64,000 bases of DNA from Nymphaea colorata (GCF_008831285.2 NC_045146.1:16755289-16819288); one strand, 5' to 3'. Numbered from the stretch's first letter, positions 1 through 13,480 are shown. Program-made: numbers and translations. Notes: generated by a model not told the origin, from the letters alone.

Positions 1-3000
1 GAATAATCAGCTGAGGAAAAAAGAAGTTCTGTCGAGTGAGAATGTGAGATGGGTAGCAGAGGGGAGAGGAGTGCTTCTTATAGAGAGAGAGAGAGATTCT
101 CTTGGTGGTGGGGAGGGGGAGGGGGAGGACGGGCAGTGCGCTGGCTTCCTTCAAGTTGACAGAATCGGACGGCTGATGTGCGAGAAGCATTGCGCGCCAA
201 GCCAGATTTTATTGACCCCCTTTAATTAAGTTATCATCAGTAGTGTGTGCTAACTACTAGAGAGAGAGATGCCGATAAAATAGGAATCTAAGAGAGAGAG
301 AGAGATGATCATAAAAGCTGGGATTAAGCATTCACTTGGACGGCACTCAGAGTTTAATTCTGCATATCAGAATCAAAAGATGGAAGAAAAGGACTGAGGC
401 ACTGAAATAGCTGATTATATTAATTGAGGCAGACTAGGCAGTGAAGTAACTGATTATATTAAACCAAACAGGGTTGAGGGAGAGAGACACTAACTGATAA
501 TATTAAACTAGGTGGGGAGAGAGAGGCCATGGATGGTGCACGTGAAGGTAGCTATACCTAGGCAGGAGGGAAGGTGGGCAGAAGCTTCCCTCCTTCGTTG
601 CTTTCTGGAGCAGCTTCTGATCTCAATGCACGAATGACCGGGTCGACTGTCTGTGTTAGTTTCGTGAACGCATAATTAAGAATTGTAAGCCGAATTTGCA
701 AAGTTGACATTTGTTTAACCAGTGGTTTCTCTCGCTGCTTCATCACTTGACATTTGACACAGCTTGCAAACATGGAATGTGCACATGGATAACCCATTTC
801 ATCCTCGTATCAACTCCTCCTCGTCCAAAAGAAGCTTCAAGGGCTCTCAGATACACTCTGGTCGTTGTATCTATTAGTAGAAGGCATATGTTCTGAGAAT
901 TAGTTTTCTGAAAATGTTGAGCAAAAAATTTGAATCACATTCAGTCACATCAGATTTGAAACTTTCGTTTTTTTTTCCAAAGGAAGTTGCTCAAAAAAAT
1001 TGCCTGATTTATGTCAAGTTCATTGAATAGGGTTGAGTACTCCCAGGTTTGAAGTGATATATATATATATATATATATATAAACCAAACCTATATATACA
1101 AATGCATACCTCTATCTGTGTGTATGTGTGTGTGTGCGTGTGTTCTACTCTTTATCATGAATCAGGTGAATGGAATTGGTTCAGCTATGAATGAAATGGG
1201 TTAAATTTAGTACAGATTTTGCCATTTTTTTTATCTAGATCCGATTATTCCTGTTTTAAAGTTGTTCTAAAGAGGCAGCCTCGTTGCAGCCCCACCAGAA
1301 CAAAATGTTTTGATCAAATTTAGATAAAAACTTGCACTCAAAGTAGCATACCATCAATTTTAAGAAGCTGCACAAAAAAGAATGCTATATACAAGGAAAA
1401 TATAGGGATTCCAATTGAGACAGGGAACAATGTGATATGAATAACAGAATTCCCACGACAGAGCAAGAAAGAAAAATTTTTGAAGTTAACTAAACCGGGA
1501 CAAGGGATACTGCATTTACTAAAACCATGATAGAAAAAGGAAATGAAAAAAAAATTGGAAAGACGCCTCCCACCTTCACATTTGTTTGATCAACATGGGT
1601 AGGTATTTCTCATTGAATATTTTTATACACAAGGGCAAAAGGCCGTGCTCAACTTTTGAAGGAATAAATTAAGCAAACTCATTTCTTATCGTTTCCGTTT
1701 CGCTGCTGGAAACAGAGAGTAATACAAAAGCAGAGATAGATCGATCAAAATTTTCGAACTTGATTGTGTTTTGTTATATCACTGAATTGTTTCCTGTTTT
1801 TGCCATTCTTTTCCTCTTAGATTAGAAAAAAGTAATCGGACGAATGCTGAAGAAAGCCTGGCTTCTTCCACAGAATAGTTGTAGAAGGGGAAATGCAGTA
1901 CCATCACCACTCCAGTGTGGGATGTCATACTTCCTCTCCCGCCTACCTCACATGGTATGCCTCTTCACACTTAGCATCCATCTCTCATCATCTCCTTGCG
2001 CTAATACCAACCTCACCACACAAAAAGTGATGAGATGAGAGCTGGGAAACCAGATGAATGGGAACCTAACAGATCATTGTTCAGCCTAGTGTATTAAGAT
2101 TGATTCCAGAATTGCAACTTGTAACTTGAACAAGTTGAGCCACCAGTTCACTGTCTGAGCCTCAGAGTTGAGGGCCAAAAATGATTTGGTTTGCTGAAGG
2201 GAGAGATGTCCGACTCTTGTAGGAACTTTCAAGCATGGGAAATTGCTTGGCTATATCGAATCTGAAGCAAAAAATTGTGAAAAAAAAAAAGCTTCTGGAA
2301 AAATAACAAATACAAACTCGAGCACCAGAGTTGTTTTACGAATAAGGAAAAGCTATCAATGCAGCAGATCAAACGAAATAAATCTTCCGAAGAAAAATGT
2401 TTACAGGTTCATATGCTCCAAAAAAGTATGAAATGTAAAGAAAAGGAAAAGGAAAAGCATTATTATGATTTTGGGATACATAAAAGGTGGTGTTACAATA
2501 ATTATGGAGAAAGTGCAGACCTACCATACTGAAAGGTTGAGAAGGAGAGAAAATGCCATTGACCAAACTCGAGGAATGGCTCCATGGAACACCAAGTACC
2601 ATTGGAAGGTATAGAACATCTCACATTCATAAAATGACGGAGAAAAGAGATTACCTGAATGGATAACCTCGAATGGACTGCGCAAAACAAGATTTCCTTG
2701 TGCAAGGCCAGGTAATGGCATATGAAACACCAGAGCGAAAAAGGCAGATATCTCATCCAACTTTTACTATATTCTTTTTTTTTTAATTACAATTTTATTT
2801 CATATTATGCATCTGAAGTTGGTAAGGCAAGCATATAAATCTTGAAGAAACAACACCCATTGGATACAGTTCCATGTTCTCTCTTGAAAATAAAGAGTCC
2901 AACTTCAAGACAGAAGCCTGTGATAATAGCAAACTCGAATGAACCAGAAAAAGGGCATTCGGGCTTGGTCCCAGCTTGTAGATCCAAAGTCAGCAACATG

Positions 3001-5235
3001 GTGGTACTAGCCTCTGAACCATATTCTGCCAATGGATTTAAATCGGATTTACTTTTTACCATATTCAATTTTATCCAATTCAGTAACATGGTGGCACTTC
3101 TATTATCCAACTCAGCAAGATGAAACAGTCTAATCCCTCAAGGCTGGGCGTTGGGAAGAGGACCTGCCTTGTCTTGTCTCAATTTATTTGATTATCTTGA
3201 GTCTTGATTAGTTTGATGACGATTGATAAAGAAAATAGGTTCAGTTATTAATAGGATATGAATTTGATATGCAATTTTCATTGTAGTCCGTTGTTTATAC
3301 GATTAGAAACAGAGCTAATCAAGTAGTTCGGGAGTATGGCTGGCTCTGCCAACGAATGCACAACGCTCAAACTTTATGTTTTGATCCAGTCGAATTTTTC
3401 GTAAGGAAAAAAGAACGAACGGAGCTACTGAACTAATTAGAAAAATTAAAATCAGGTATATGAACTCAAGTTGACCCAATAAAAAATGCATACACTTGGA
3501 GTTATGGAGGTTCACCAGAAGCTAGATGAATCATGCAAGTTGGTCAAAGCGAACAAGAAAATGTCTTTCTTTTCTTAAAAGCGATACACAATTTGAGAAA
3601 AGTTATTGATAGGTGTAGAAAATGAAAGGGGACATGTTTTAGTTTAACTATTGCGTATACACAAATTACTGAACTTATGAATTAAAATTCTCTGGCGGCA
3701 TCTGTCTCTCCAACGGCAGCATACTCCCTCTCCGGCAGGATTCATTCAGTTCACGCCCCTCCCTCTCCGGCGTCCGCCTCTCCCTCCAGGTTTCTCTTCT
3801 GTTTTTGAATTCATACTGTTTTACAAAGCCCTTTTTAAATTAATGTGTTGGATTTTTTGGACAACTTATCCTTTCAATTTTTTCTGAGTGCCGGAAGAAT
3901 GGGCTACTACCTCCGATCAAGTTCTTCTTGGTAGCTTTAAAATGGTGAAGTTTTATATACGGGTTCTCAGGTTATGGAGGAATCGATATGTGAGATCTAT
4001 TAGGTACAGTCTTCTTCTTTCTGTCAAAATGTACTCACATGCTTGCCTTTCGCAAATTACAAACCTTAAATAAGGTCGATGACATTTGTGAAACTAGTGC
4101 ATGTAGGCAACAAAGCTTTATTGTTTTGTACATAAAGTTCATGTTTTCGGTGAACGCATTTGTTTTCAGGAGAACCAGATATTCCTGGTAATTTCTCAGT
4201 TTCCTTAGCTTTGTTCCGTTTTTATGGAATTAAATTTATGAGGCTAATTTGAACGTTCAGCTTCACAAGTAGTATTCTTTTGATTGATATGTACTTATAT
4301 TCATGTCATAAAATTCGTTTCTATTTGTTTAATATAATTTATGCAATGCATTTGTTTACTCATCATTGGGTCTACAGTGGTTAATCGTTCTATATTCTCA
4401 TTTATTCAATAGAATTCATGCAATGCATTTGTTTGACTTATTGTTGGACTCATAGAGGCAAATGTTTAGAACTTCATTCTATATTTAGTTGTAGTATTCA
4501 TTTTTTACATTATCTCAAGAAAAATATATACCTTAAGAATTTTAGTCCTGATGGCACAAAGCACGAATTTGTGCCAAAAGTATTTGAAATGTCAATAAAG
4601 ATCAAGTCGGTCTTAGCCTACTAGTTTGTGTTCTTGTAGTTTGTGTTCTTGTTGAACATTTTAACATTAATCAACTTGATGTATTGTGTCAAAGCTCTCC
4701 ACCATGTGGATTCATCTCTTGATGTTCTTCTTTTATCATTCTTTAAAACCAAAACTTATTAAAGCAAGAAAAGGGCGGCAGTTTTCCACCTTGAAGTACT
4801 AACTCTTTTATGCCAAATTGATGGCACCCTACTCTAGCCCGGGCTCGTCCGTGTTGCTTAGCCAATTCAATGCGATGATCGATGAATTACATCACGAATT
4901 TCATTGATTATTTTGAAATAATCAACAACGCCATTGTCACTGGACGATGGTAGGAAAAGAAAATACTAATAAACTTATCCCTGTTGCAACATTAGACTTA
5001 TTGAAGCCCACGAATTTGGTTGTATCTACATATTGTATTTCTAACTTCTTAAAGTTATATATTCATAATATTATTTAATATGCTACACGTTAGGGACCCC
5101 GTTTCTTGGGAGCCTCTGAAAAGAAAAAAGAAAAAAACCTGCAATATCTCTTGTTCACCTCACAGGAAAAGGGGCGCGGGAGATAACGTATTCCAATTCC
5201 CTGCACCAACACCAGTCACTCGTTTCGACGTCGTC
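1..5235. other. AT-rich intergenic DNA with microsatellites
   Basis: No gene is supported here. The stretch holds GA runs near 80-96 and 262-304, a TA run at 1057-1081 followed by a short GT run, and many A/T homopolymers. Reading frames are short and carry no recognisable motif. One minus-strand piece (about 2757-2663) reads like a short exon ending in a good splice donor, but no partner exons were found. A CT-rich segment near 3700-3790 resembles an untranslated leader without a following coding frame. Confidence 0.6.
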
Positions 5236-5240
5236 ATGAT

Positions 5241-5343
5241 CTATAAATGCAATGAGAGAGATAGAGAGAGAGAGAGAGAAGGAGAGAGCTCCTTTTAATC
5301 TTTCTCTCCTCAGCAACACAGAATTCTCCCTCTTTTACACTCC
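5241..5343 (+). promoter_or_regulatory. TATA box and GA-rich leader of the PPR gene
   Basis: The motif CTATAAATGC at 5241-5250 is a good plant TATA box about 100 bases before the ATG. It is followed by a GA dinucleotide run (about 5252-5281) and a CT-rich stretch, the usual composition of plant 5' leaders; GA runs are also binding sites for BPC/GAGA-type factors. The transcription start is inferred at about 5270-5280. Confidence 0.6.
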
Positions 5344-7764
5344 ATGGGAGCTGAAATTGTCCAACTTCGTCCTCCCTTTCCCGCGCAACCATCGCCATGC
5401 TACCACCCGCCATCGCCACCGCTACCGACCCCGCAGCCACCCAGTTCCGTCCCTATGCAAACTGTAATCGACAATCTCTTTCATCTCTCACTGGCTTCCT
5501 CTCACCACTCCCCTCCCCTCCCATCGGAAATGCCCAAAAATCTACGCGTCGAATCGAACCCGTCTGCGTCAGTCCAGCAACAGGATTCTCCTGGTGGCGC
5601 TGAGATGAGCTCTCTATCCTTGACAGGTAAATCTATTCTTGAGTCTTTGAGCGAAAAATGTGGTGATGACTTGCATGGTTTTCTGTCTTCTATGGATGAG
5701 CTCCGGGAGGATCCATTTGGGGTACTGAAATTCTTGGAAAATTCCGGGGATTGGGGTCTGGCATTGAAAATTTTCGAGTGGCTCATCGATCAGAGCGACA
5801 CCCATTTGAGCAAAGAGTCGATTGAATTGATGATCAGGATCTTGGGAAAAGAATCCCAACATACTGTTGCTTGCAAGCTGTTTGATAGAGTTCCTTTAGA
5901 GGATTATGCATTGGATGCGTATTCGCACACTTCTATGATTCATGCCTATGGTCGAATTGGTAAATTTGAACGTGCCTTTAGTCTCTTTGAATCAATGAAG
6001 CAAAATGGCGTTGAGCCCACTCTGGTTACGTACAATGTAGTGCTTGATCTTTATGGTAGAATTGAACGTTCTTGGAATCAAATTTCGTCTCTTCTGAATG
6101 AGATGAGAAGCAAAGGTTTGCGCTTCGATGAATTCACTTGCAGTACTGTTGTATCTGCCTGTAGTAGGCAGGGTTTGTGTGAAGAGGCCGTTGAGTTCTT
6201 TGAAGGATATAAATTGGAGGGGTATTCTCCCGGTAAGATTGCGTACAATGCATTGCTGAATGCATATGGAAGGGCTGGGAGGTGCTCTGATGCACTGAAT
6301 GTGCTGAGAGAAATGGAAGGCAACGACTGCCCTCCAGACGTGGTGACATACAATGAGCTAATTCTGGCATATGCAAGAGCGGGACTTTATGATGAAGGTT
6401 TTTCCATGATTGACACCATGATGAGCAAGGGAATTCTGCCTAATGTTATAACATATACAACTCTTATAAGTGCATATGGTAAGGCTGGTAAAGAAGACAA
6501 GGCCTTGGAACTCTTTACTCAGATGAAAGAATCAGGGTGCCTGCCCAATGTCTACACGTACAACACAATACTTGGAATGCTTGGAAAGAAGTCCAGATTG
6601 AAGGAGATGATGGAGATCTTTTTTGAGATGAAAACTCGAGGATGCACCCCAAACAGGGTGACGTGGAATACGATGCTAGCAATGTGTGGGAGCAAAGTGA
6701 GGCATAACTATGTGAAGCAAGTGTTGGAAGAGATGAAGGTTTGTGGGTTTGATCCAGATCGTAGTACTTTCAATACATTGATTAGTGCATATGGTCGGTG
6801 TGGAATGGGAGCAGATGCTTACAAGATGTACAACGAGATGATCAGAGCTGGTTTTACTCCTAACCTATCAACCTGCAATTCTCTTTTGAATGTATTAGCA
6901 AGGAAGGGGGACTGGAAGACAGCAGAATCCGTTATGGCAGACTTGAAGCTGAAAGGATTCAAGCCTAATGAGACATCTTTCTCTTTGATGTTGCAAGCTT
7001 ATGCGAGAGGCCAAAACATTGAAGGGATACAAGCTATTGAAAGAGAACTATACAACGGTAAAACTTTTCCAAGTTGGGTTTTGTTGAGAACCCTAATTCT
7101 TGTAAATTTCAAGTGCAAAAGGTTAAATGGTATGGAAAAAGCATTCGGTGAGCTGAGAAGAAAGGGGTACAACCCTGATCTGGTCATCTTTAACTCCATG
7201 ATTTCCGTTTATGCAAGGAATAAGATGTTTGATCGTGCCCATGATATGCTGAATCTCATTCGTGAGAGTGGCTTGGAACCTGATCTCATGACTTACAATA
7301 GCTTGATGGACATGTATGCAAGAACAGGTGAGTGTTGGAAAGCGGAAGAGACACTTCGAGGATTGAAAAAGAAAAACTCCCAATGTAAGCCTGATCTTGT
7401 CTCTTATAACACTGTAATCAAAGCATTTTCAAAGCAAGGTCTCATGCAAGAGGCCCGCAGCATGCTTTCTGAGATGACAAATGTGGGGATATCTCCTTGC
7501 ATAGTAACCTATAATACTTTTGTCAGTGGATATTTAAGGCTTGGCATGTTTACGGAGGCAACCAATGTCATTGAGTTCATGATCAAGGAAAATTGCAGAC
7601 CTGATGAGCTGACCTATAACATGGTTGTTGATCATTATTGTAAATCTAACAAGTATGGAGAAGCAATTGAGTTCATTTCAAAGATTAGGAAAATGGATCA
7701 TACCATTGATGATGAATTGTGGAGAAAGCTGAGTATGAGGATACATGAGAAGGCAAGAGCATAA
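5344..7764 (+). CDS. P-class pentatricopeptide repeat protein, PPR10-like (chloroplast)
   Basis: An intronless frame of 806 codons. After a Pro/Ser-rich N-terminus that looks like a plastid transit peptide (about 1-60) come two degenerate PPR units (about 127-191) and 17 clear tandem PPR motifs from residue 192 to 789, mostly exactly 35 aa, with one of 36 (227-262) and one of 37 (648-684). There is no E, DYW or SMR domain, so it is a pure P-class protein. Repeat order and sequence match what I know of Arabidopsis At2g18940, counterpart of maize PPR10, which binds the atpI-atpH and psaJ-rpl33 intergenic RNAs in chloroplasts, blocks exonucleases and aids atpH translation. Base-specifying residues (positions 5 and 35), from the motif at 192 on: TT, ND, SG, ND, NN, TN, NN, ND, NN, NN, SS, RD, ND, ND, NC, ND, ND. 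The start was chosen as the first ATG after the TATA box. The family is very sure; PPR10 orthology is likely. Confidence 0.93.
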   Translation: MGAEIVQLRPPFPAQPSPCYHPPSPPLPTPQPPSSVPMQTVIDNLFHLSLASSHHSPPLPSEMPKNLRVESNPSASVQQQDSPGGAEMSSLSLTGKSILESLSEKCGDDLHGFLSSMDELREDPFGVLKFLENSGDWGLALKIFEWLIDQSDTHLSKESIELMIRILGKESQHTVACKLFDRVPLEDYALDAYSHTSMIHAYGRIGKFERAFSLFESMKQNGVEPTLVTYNVVLDLYGRIERSWNQISSLLNEMRSKGLRFDEFTCSTVVSACSRQGLCEEAVEFFEGYKLEGYSPGKIAYNALLNAYGRAGRCSDALNVLREMEGNDCPPDVVTYNELILAYARAGLYDEGFSMIDTMMSKGILPNVITYTTLISAYGKAGKEDKALELFTQMKESGCLPNVYTYNTILGMLGKKSRLKEMMEIFFEMKTRGCTPNRVTWNTMLAMCGSKVRHNYVKQVLEEMKVCGFDPDRSTFNTLISAYGRCGMGADAYKMYNEMIRAGFTPNLSTCNSLLNVLARKGDWKTAESVMADLKLKGFKPNETSFSLMLQAYARGQNIEGIQAIERELYNGKTFPSWVLLRTLILVNFKCKRLNGMEKAFGELRRKGYNPDLVIFNSMISVYARNKMFDRAHDMLNLIRESGLEPDLMTYNSLMDMYARTGECWKAEETLRGLKKKNSQCKPDLVSYNTVIKAFSKQGLMQEARSMLSEMTNVGISPCIVTYNTFVSGYLRLGMFTEATNVIEFMIKENCRPDELTYNMVVDHYCKSNKYGEAIEFISKIRKMDHTIDDELWRKLSMRIHEKARA

Positions 7765-10700
7765 ATCTTTGAGAACATATGGTAGCCAGTTGCTGGCTCC
7801 CCTTGCAAAACGTACAGGTGTTAAAAGATGCTATTTCACACATTAGATCCCAATTTTATGAAAGATGTATTTAGCAATGGAGGACTTCCACAATGCAGAT
7901 GGAAGCTCTGGTATGTGTATATCCTGTTCATTTTATTTAATGCTTTGAAGCAATTCTTTTACTAGTAAAATGCTTAATATGAGCCCACAGTGTAATATTT
8001 GTCCTTGCCTTTTTTTTTTCCTTATGTTATATGCCAAATTACCATTTGGCCTTTTCTTGGCTCTGAGACTGGCACAACCAATTTGCAGTAGCTAACTGTG
8101 TGGTGTTCGCAAAGAGATAAGGTCCAACCCAAACAAAGAGACCAAACATCCAGTACATGTAACTCCCTGCTGAGCCCCTGGCAGCGTATGTGCAAGCTCT
8201 TTGACAATGCATGCAATTACCAGATTTCAGAATCTCCATCATGTCACAATCTTTACTTTTTATCTGTTCATGCAATAGAAAGTGGATAACAAGGGGAACT
8301 TGAGATAAGCAAAGTCAGTGAGGAGTTTGGTTATGGGGTTCACAAGTCATGCCATGTGGCTAGACTGCAAAGAAATAAGATCTTTCTGCTTCTTTATGTG
8401 AGACTGCTATGTGGCTTTGAAGAGATGCAAAGAAAATCAAGTTTTCAGCTCCCTACTTGCCAGGACCTCTCCTGCTTCATTTAACTCTACTGCGACGTGC
8501 ATAATCTTTTGCACGAACCATAAGCATCATTGGTACTTGTCCTATAGTTGTTAAGTAAGATATTTCCTTCATTAAGGATGTACACTTAGACATATGTATA
8601 TTGCCGTGTAAAGCAACTCTTAGACAACACATTCATGATTCATAGCAAGGTCAATTTACTTTTCTAACTGTTTGTTAACGGAAGAAAGTGTAAAAATGAA
8701 CCGCCTAAATTGGCCAAAAATAAGTATGCTATACGGTAAGCAGCACAAGATACAACATTATATCAAATGAAACAAGGAAAGAGTTTGAAGTAGTTGCATA
8801 ATCATTGTAAGAGGTATGTGTAAGGTCTTATTTTACGAAATATTGATATGTGGGACAAAGCTCACCTGGCAATAAGACAACCCACAGCAGATTTAATAGA
8901 ATTTCGTCGGGAAATTATGCACAAACTACTGTAAGTGTAAGCATATTGAGCAATGGAAGGTCAGAAACTAATGCAATTTCTTCCAAGTTGTAGTTCTTAC
9001 ATGTGCTTGATATGGTACCTGCAGGTATATCCAAGTGTCAGATTGGTATTCTAGGTACGGTACCTGCAAATATCTCCAAACATCAGATTGGTATTCTAGG
9101 TAGTTTTTGAACTTCATGCTTAAATCACAGATTGAAGGGAGAAACTCGGCTGTGCTTCCTCTGTGCACTGATTTCAGTTGCAGAGCAACCAAACAGTACC
9201 CAATGAAGCTGAAACTCAGAAAAGAGATTCTGATGGTGACGCTTAGATATGTTCACCTTGATGCTGAAAAGTTTCATATCCTTTAAGCAATAAACAATCT
9301 AAGCATCCTTATGTTTGTAAGATATTTCTCCTGCTCATGTCTCTCAGTATGTTCTGTTGAGAAAGCTGTGTAAACTCGAAAATTTTCTTCGCTGCTTTAG
9401 GCCTGGTCTGTGTCATCATGTGCAAAGGGAACCGACTTTCTCTGCATTGGAACCCACTGCCTCTCTCTGGTGAGAAGAGAAAGTTTAATGGCACCAACCC
9501 AGGTACAATTCGAGTTTGTCTTCAAAATGGGGTGGGTGTGAGAAACTTGTAGGTCTCGCCCTTTATTTTTCTCAGCCATTTCAAAGTTTGAGGGTTATCA
9601 GACACCCCTGAAGCTCCCGAAGTCCTCCTTAGCCGGGTGGACAGATCTCCTGTTGGGTATGTTGGATGTGAACTGAAATTACATCGTTGGCAAGTTTCAA
9701 AACTTTTCATTGTGTACATCGGAGAGTCGGAATTGCCGTTCTGCTTAACTCTTGCAGTCAACATCCCAACCTAAGATCATCGGAACCCGAAAAGTACATT
9801 GGTTGGTCTGGCTTGGTCTTAGCTAGGGACAGAAACTGAGCCAGTAACCACATTAGGTGTGATTCTACAATTAGTAAAGCGTTAGTAGTTAACCTGACAA
9901 GGACCAGCTTAATTAATGCATAACTAGCAAAAGGAAAGGAGATCTATATTAATGACGGAGTAGAAAAATGACTTATCACTTGGGCCCTCATTAGCAGAAG
10001 TAAGCGTGCAGGCACTAGAATAGTTGTGATAATTGGGTTCAATCTCATGCCATTATAGGCAATACTGAACGTAGCACTTTGCACAATCAAATTTGGTTTT
10101 GGATGAGACAGCTAAAACTAAAATTGGATGCGAATGATCTAAGATACTTTAACCATCGAGATTGAGCAAGTTTTCTCGATCATAATCACTAAACTCGTTT
10201 TCGACAAATGTCTGAAACTAAAAAGAAAAACTTCCTTTTCATTTCTACTCTAAAACTGTAAGAAGAATTATCAGTATACTGATCATAAAATATGTAGAAA
10301 TATGGTAACGGGGAAAATTTAGCTCTTGATATATGAATGTCGCGCTAAAAATCACATTAAAACCTGAGATTTACGAAAACAAACAGTATTCTGAAATTAT
10401 TATATTTTCTTATAGTCAAAGATCTTGAGTTGTTACATCAAAGTCACGACAAATATTGATAACACGTACGACTATGCTTTTGCTCCCCGAACTTTATTTA
10501 ATCAAAGGTAATGGGACATGATACATGAATGGTTCCACATCTCCAAGAATGGCTGCCTGCTGTTCTCCACAGTAAGCAGTTGCTTTCACCGTCTTCCCTG
10601 TATTGCCTAACTGTCTACTTGATTCAATGGTTCTCTTAAAATAGTGACGCAACCTAGGCTGCAGGGTTCCATGGTGGTCCACCTCTAAGTTGATAGCAAC

Positions 10701-11380
10701 TTAACCTATAATAGGGCTACCACTTCTGAATAAGAGCATGGAGCAGATTCAAACCTAAGAAGAAGAAGAAACGGAAAAGAAGGAGAAGAAGACAAGGGGA
10801 AAAAAACAAATCCCACTTCCCACTTAGGCTACAGCAGTAGAGGACCTGTCGTATCCTACATACCACTAATTCTTTATGCTTTCTTCCTTAGGCTCTCCTC
10901 ATAGCAGAAAATTAACTATTGCCTACAAATGTGCAGGCTAAAGTCTTTGATGTCAAACCTCATGTGCTCATTATGCTACAATCACATGAGATAGAGAGAA
11001 AGAGAAATTTCCTTTTCTTTTATTTTTTACCGATGTGAATCTTACTAAGGCCTAGGCCTCAAGGGGGTTGGCGCATTAGAGTGAAGCCTCAGGCAATTAG
11101 TTAGACAACTAACTTAAGCAACAGGAGAATCAGAAATTTTTGGCTGAGGGGCACTAAGTAAAAGGAAAAAAAAAATAGACCCTTCAAATACATAGTAAAA
11201 TGATTAAGGGGGAACAATAGATAGATAAAAAAATTATTTGAAGACAACCAATATGTCAATAACTAAATTTTGTAAGACTATATGGGAAACAGCCCGCACA
11301 AGCCCACATGGGGCGCCTCCATGGAGTTCAAGTTTTATGAACCTTAACTCTTTGCACAAGACAAAGTATGCATATGCCAT
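7765..11380. other. 3' region of the PPR gene and intergenic DNA
   Basis: About 200-250 bases after the stop are probably 3' UTR. Beyond that there is no coding signal on either strand. Apart from the 45-bp duplication near 9.0 kb, listed separately, I see only A/T-rich unique-looking sequence. The frames near 8.0-8.3, 9.4-9.8 and 10.5 kb are short and carry no recognisable domain. Confidence 0.5.
9014..9102. repeat. Two-copy tandem duplication, 45-bp period
   Basis: Copies at 9014-9057 and 9059-9102 both begin GGTACCTGCA and end GATTGGTATTCTAGGTA, with a few substitutions between. This is a simple local duplication without coding content. Confidence 0.8.
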
Positions 11381-11385
11381 GGAGG

Positions 11386-11673
11386 CTGGGGAACTAGCCA
11401 GCTATGAGGTTTTACGACCATGGACCGGTGACTGAGTCTCTTGACCTTGGTGTCATGACTCAGTTTGACAGTTCCCAACTCGCTCCTTAGCAGCTTCGAT
11501 TAAAACCCCAAAAAGGCTAGTAAAGTGACCACAAATCACTTAACAACCTCTTTTGTGACTCTTTGAAGATTCCAGAATAATTTTTCTAGTATATGGGTAG
11601 GCTGTGGAGGGTGGGGTACTACCCATGAGGTTTTATGACCATGGGCAGGCGACCGAGACTCTCGACCCCGGTG
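11386..11673. repeat. Two diverged copies of an unidentified ~70-bp repeat
   Basis: Segments at about 11386-11452 and 11604-11673, 221 bases apart, share ATGAGGTTTT, GACCATGG and a GACC/TTGG-GTG end, with scattered substitutions. They are probably ends or tandem pieces of a degraded transposon. I could not assign a family. Confidence 0.5.
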
Positions 11674-13316
11674 CAGTTATCCCATATATCTAAATCTAAA
11701 AGAAGATCCTCATCAAGATGGAGTTTTGGACTGGCCTATTCCATAGTGGCAAACCAGGGACAGTGGAGGAGAGCCAAACAGTTGCTCCACCCTGAGGAAG
11801 ATTTGATCCCTGTGGAAAGTGTACTTGCAACACCCAACTCTCCCAAACATCAGAAAAGCAGAATTGCAATCCAGTTTGCTGGGCCTGGATGGGCTGAAAG
11901 GTGTCTTTGATCTTCCTGTCTCAAATTAAAGTGATAAGTTGTGTGGTCTAGGCTTTTTCCTTGTGCTTGATTCAGAAGCAATTGGGACCCATGTGAAAGC
12001 TTGGAGGAAAAAATGCTATGGGTTACAAATGCAAATGGTTCAGATGCAGTACAGCTAAATATAATGGGAGTCAGGCAGGAATTGGAATCTGCTGCGGCCA
12101 CAATTGACAATGCATGACCTGCACTGCATGTGATCTGTTTAGAACCCTAGCTGTAACCCAAGATCTTCAGAGTTTAGGACCTTGGTTAAAGCTCATTTAC
12201 AGCACTCGTAAAAACTAAGTGGATCGATTGTTCTGATCAATTTTTGAAAGCGTGAAAGAGTAATAAATTTTTTTGATATGGGCATCAAATGCATAGTTTT
12301 GACACAATGGAAATGAATCTTTATGGTTCTGTTGATCACTTATGAAATAAAGTAGCGGTCAAAGAACATTTTTGAACTAGTCAAAAGACTTGATCTGAAA
12401 ATATTTTATGTCATTTTTTTCAGAATAATTGTAATACCATTTGTCCCCATAATGCTTCTTTCTAGTGCTATAAGCCTGTAACTTCACTATCTAGACGGAA
12501 AGCTGCCATTACTTTCTTTACATACACTCATTAATGCCTCGAGGATACTCGAAAAACTGCTAAAGAACGTAAGTACATCTCTATATCTAGTTTTAAGACT
12601 TTAAATTTGTTTAACTTTTGAAGAAAAAACTTCTGCAAATCAGAATTTACAGAGAATAATAATTTGGAAAACTGCAGAAGCTACCATTTAAAATTCTTTC
12701 TCACTATGTTCCCAAGCCAAGATGTCCTTGAGAGCCCATTGATTTTTACAACTGCAGAATGGTACTCCCTTCTTGCTGCCAGTTCCCAAACAGAAAGAAA
12801 TCAGAGACTCCATGTTCTGTCTCACATCCCTCACCTCTGTCAATCCACACAGAGCATATTCTTGACAGCCCTGAGCCCATGCAAATTGGATCCCATGAAC
12901 TGTTATTCACTGAGCAAAGTGAGAAAAAAAAAATTGGGTCCTACAGCCCATGCTTTTAACACCATGCAAATGAGTTTTATGCTCTATTTGGGTAAAAAAA
13001 GATCATGGTGGGGACAGCAACCCATGTTTGAACCAGGCAAGGACTCCACTTTTTTCACAGTTTCACCTCTAACAGGCAACCCTAATAATCAACTGCAGCT
13101 GCCATTGCCCATTGGTGTTGTTGTTGTCAAGGCTGTTATTAACATTAACTTCCCCCCACTCACTCATGACCATATAGAAAGATACAAGGAGAAGAGGACA
13201 GACCCTATATTAAAGCAATTCACCAGCCAAAAAGGAAGAGTGCAGTTGGAAGGAGGGGAAAAGAAAAAAAAAAAAAAACAGTGTGAAAGATGGGAAAATG
13301 AGGTGACCAACTTTAT

Positions 13317-13344
13317 GGGGGCCCACAGCCTTGTGTGGGCCCCC
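13317..13344. repeat. Perfect 11-bp GC-rich hairpin
   Basis: GGGGGCCCACA at 13317-13327 is followed by a 6-base loop and its exact reverse complement at 13334-13344. The arms contain GTGGGCC-type cores that resemble TCP (site II) binding motifs. It lies about 90 bases before a TATATA/GT/GA compound run, so it could be a promoter module, but no gene follows it. Confidence 0.7.
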
Positions 13345-13433
13345 ACACCCACATGCAGACTCCTTCACTATGGGTGCATGCTATTTGTAGGATTTTGTAC
13401 CATATATATATTTCCCCAATTCAATGTTCCATC

Positions 13434-13447
13434 TATATATATATATA

Positions 13448-13480
<33 letters not shown>

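Noticed and set aside
2502-2760. Minus-strand exon-like piece ending in a GTAATC donor
   Set aside because: The peptide (AFFALVFHMPLPG and following) looks plausible, but no neighbouring exon or family could be found; probably chance.
12664-13464. 266-codon open frame on the plus strand
   Set aside because: No domain; it ends in poly-Lys and TA/GT microsatellite translation, and its composition changes along its length. It looks like a chance frame in promoter-like DNA.
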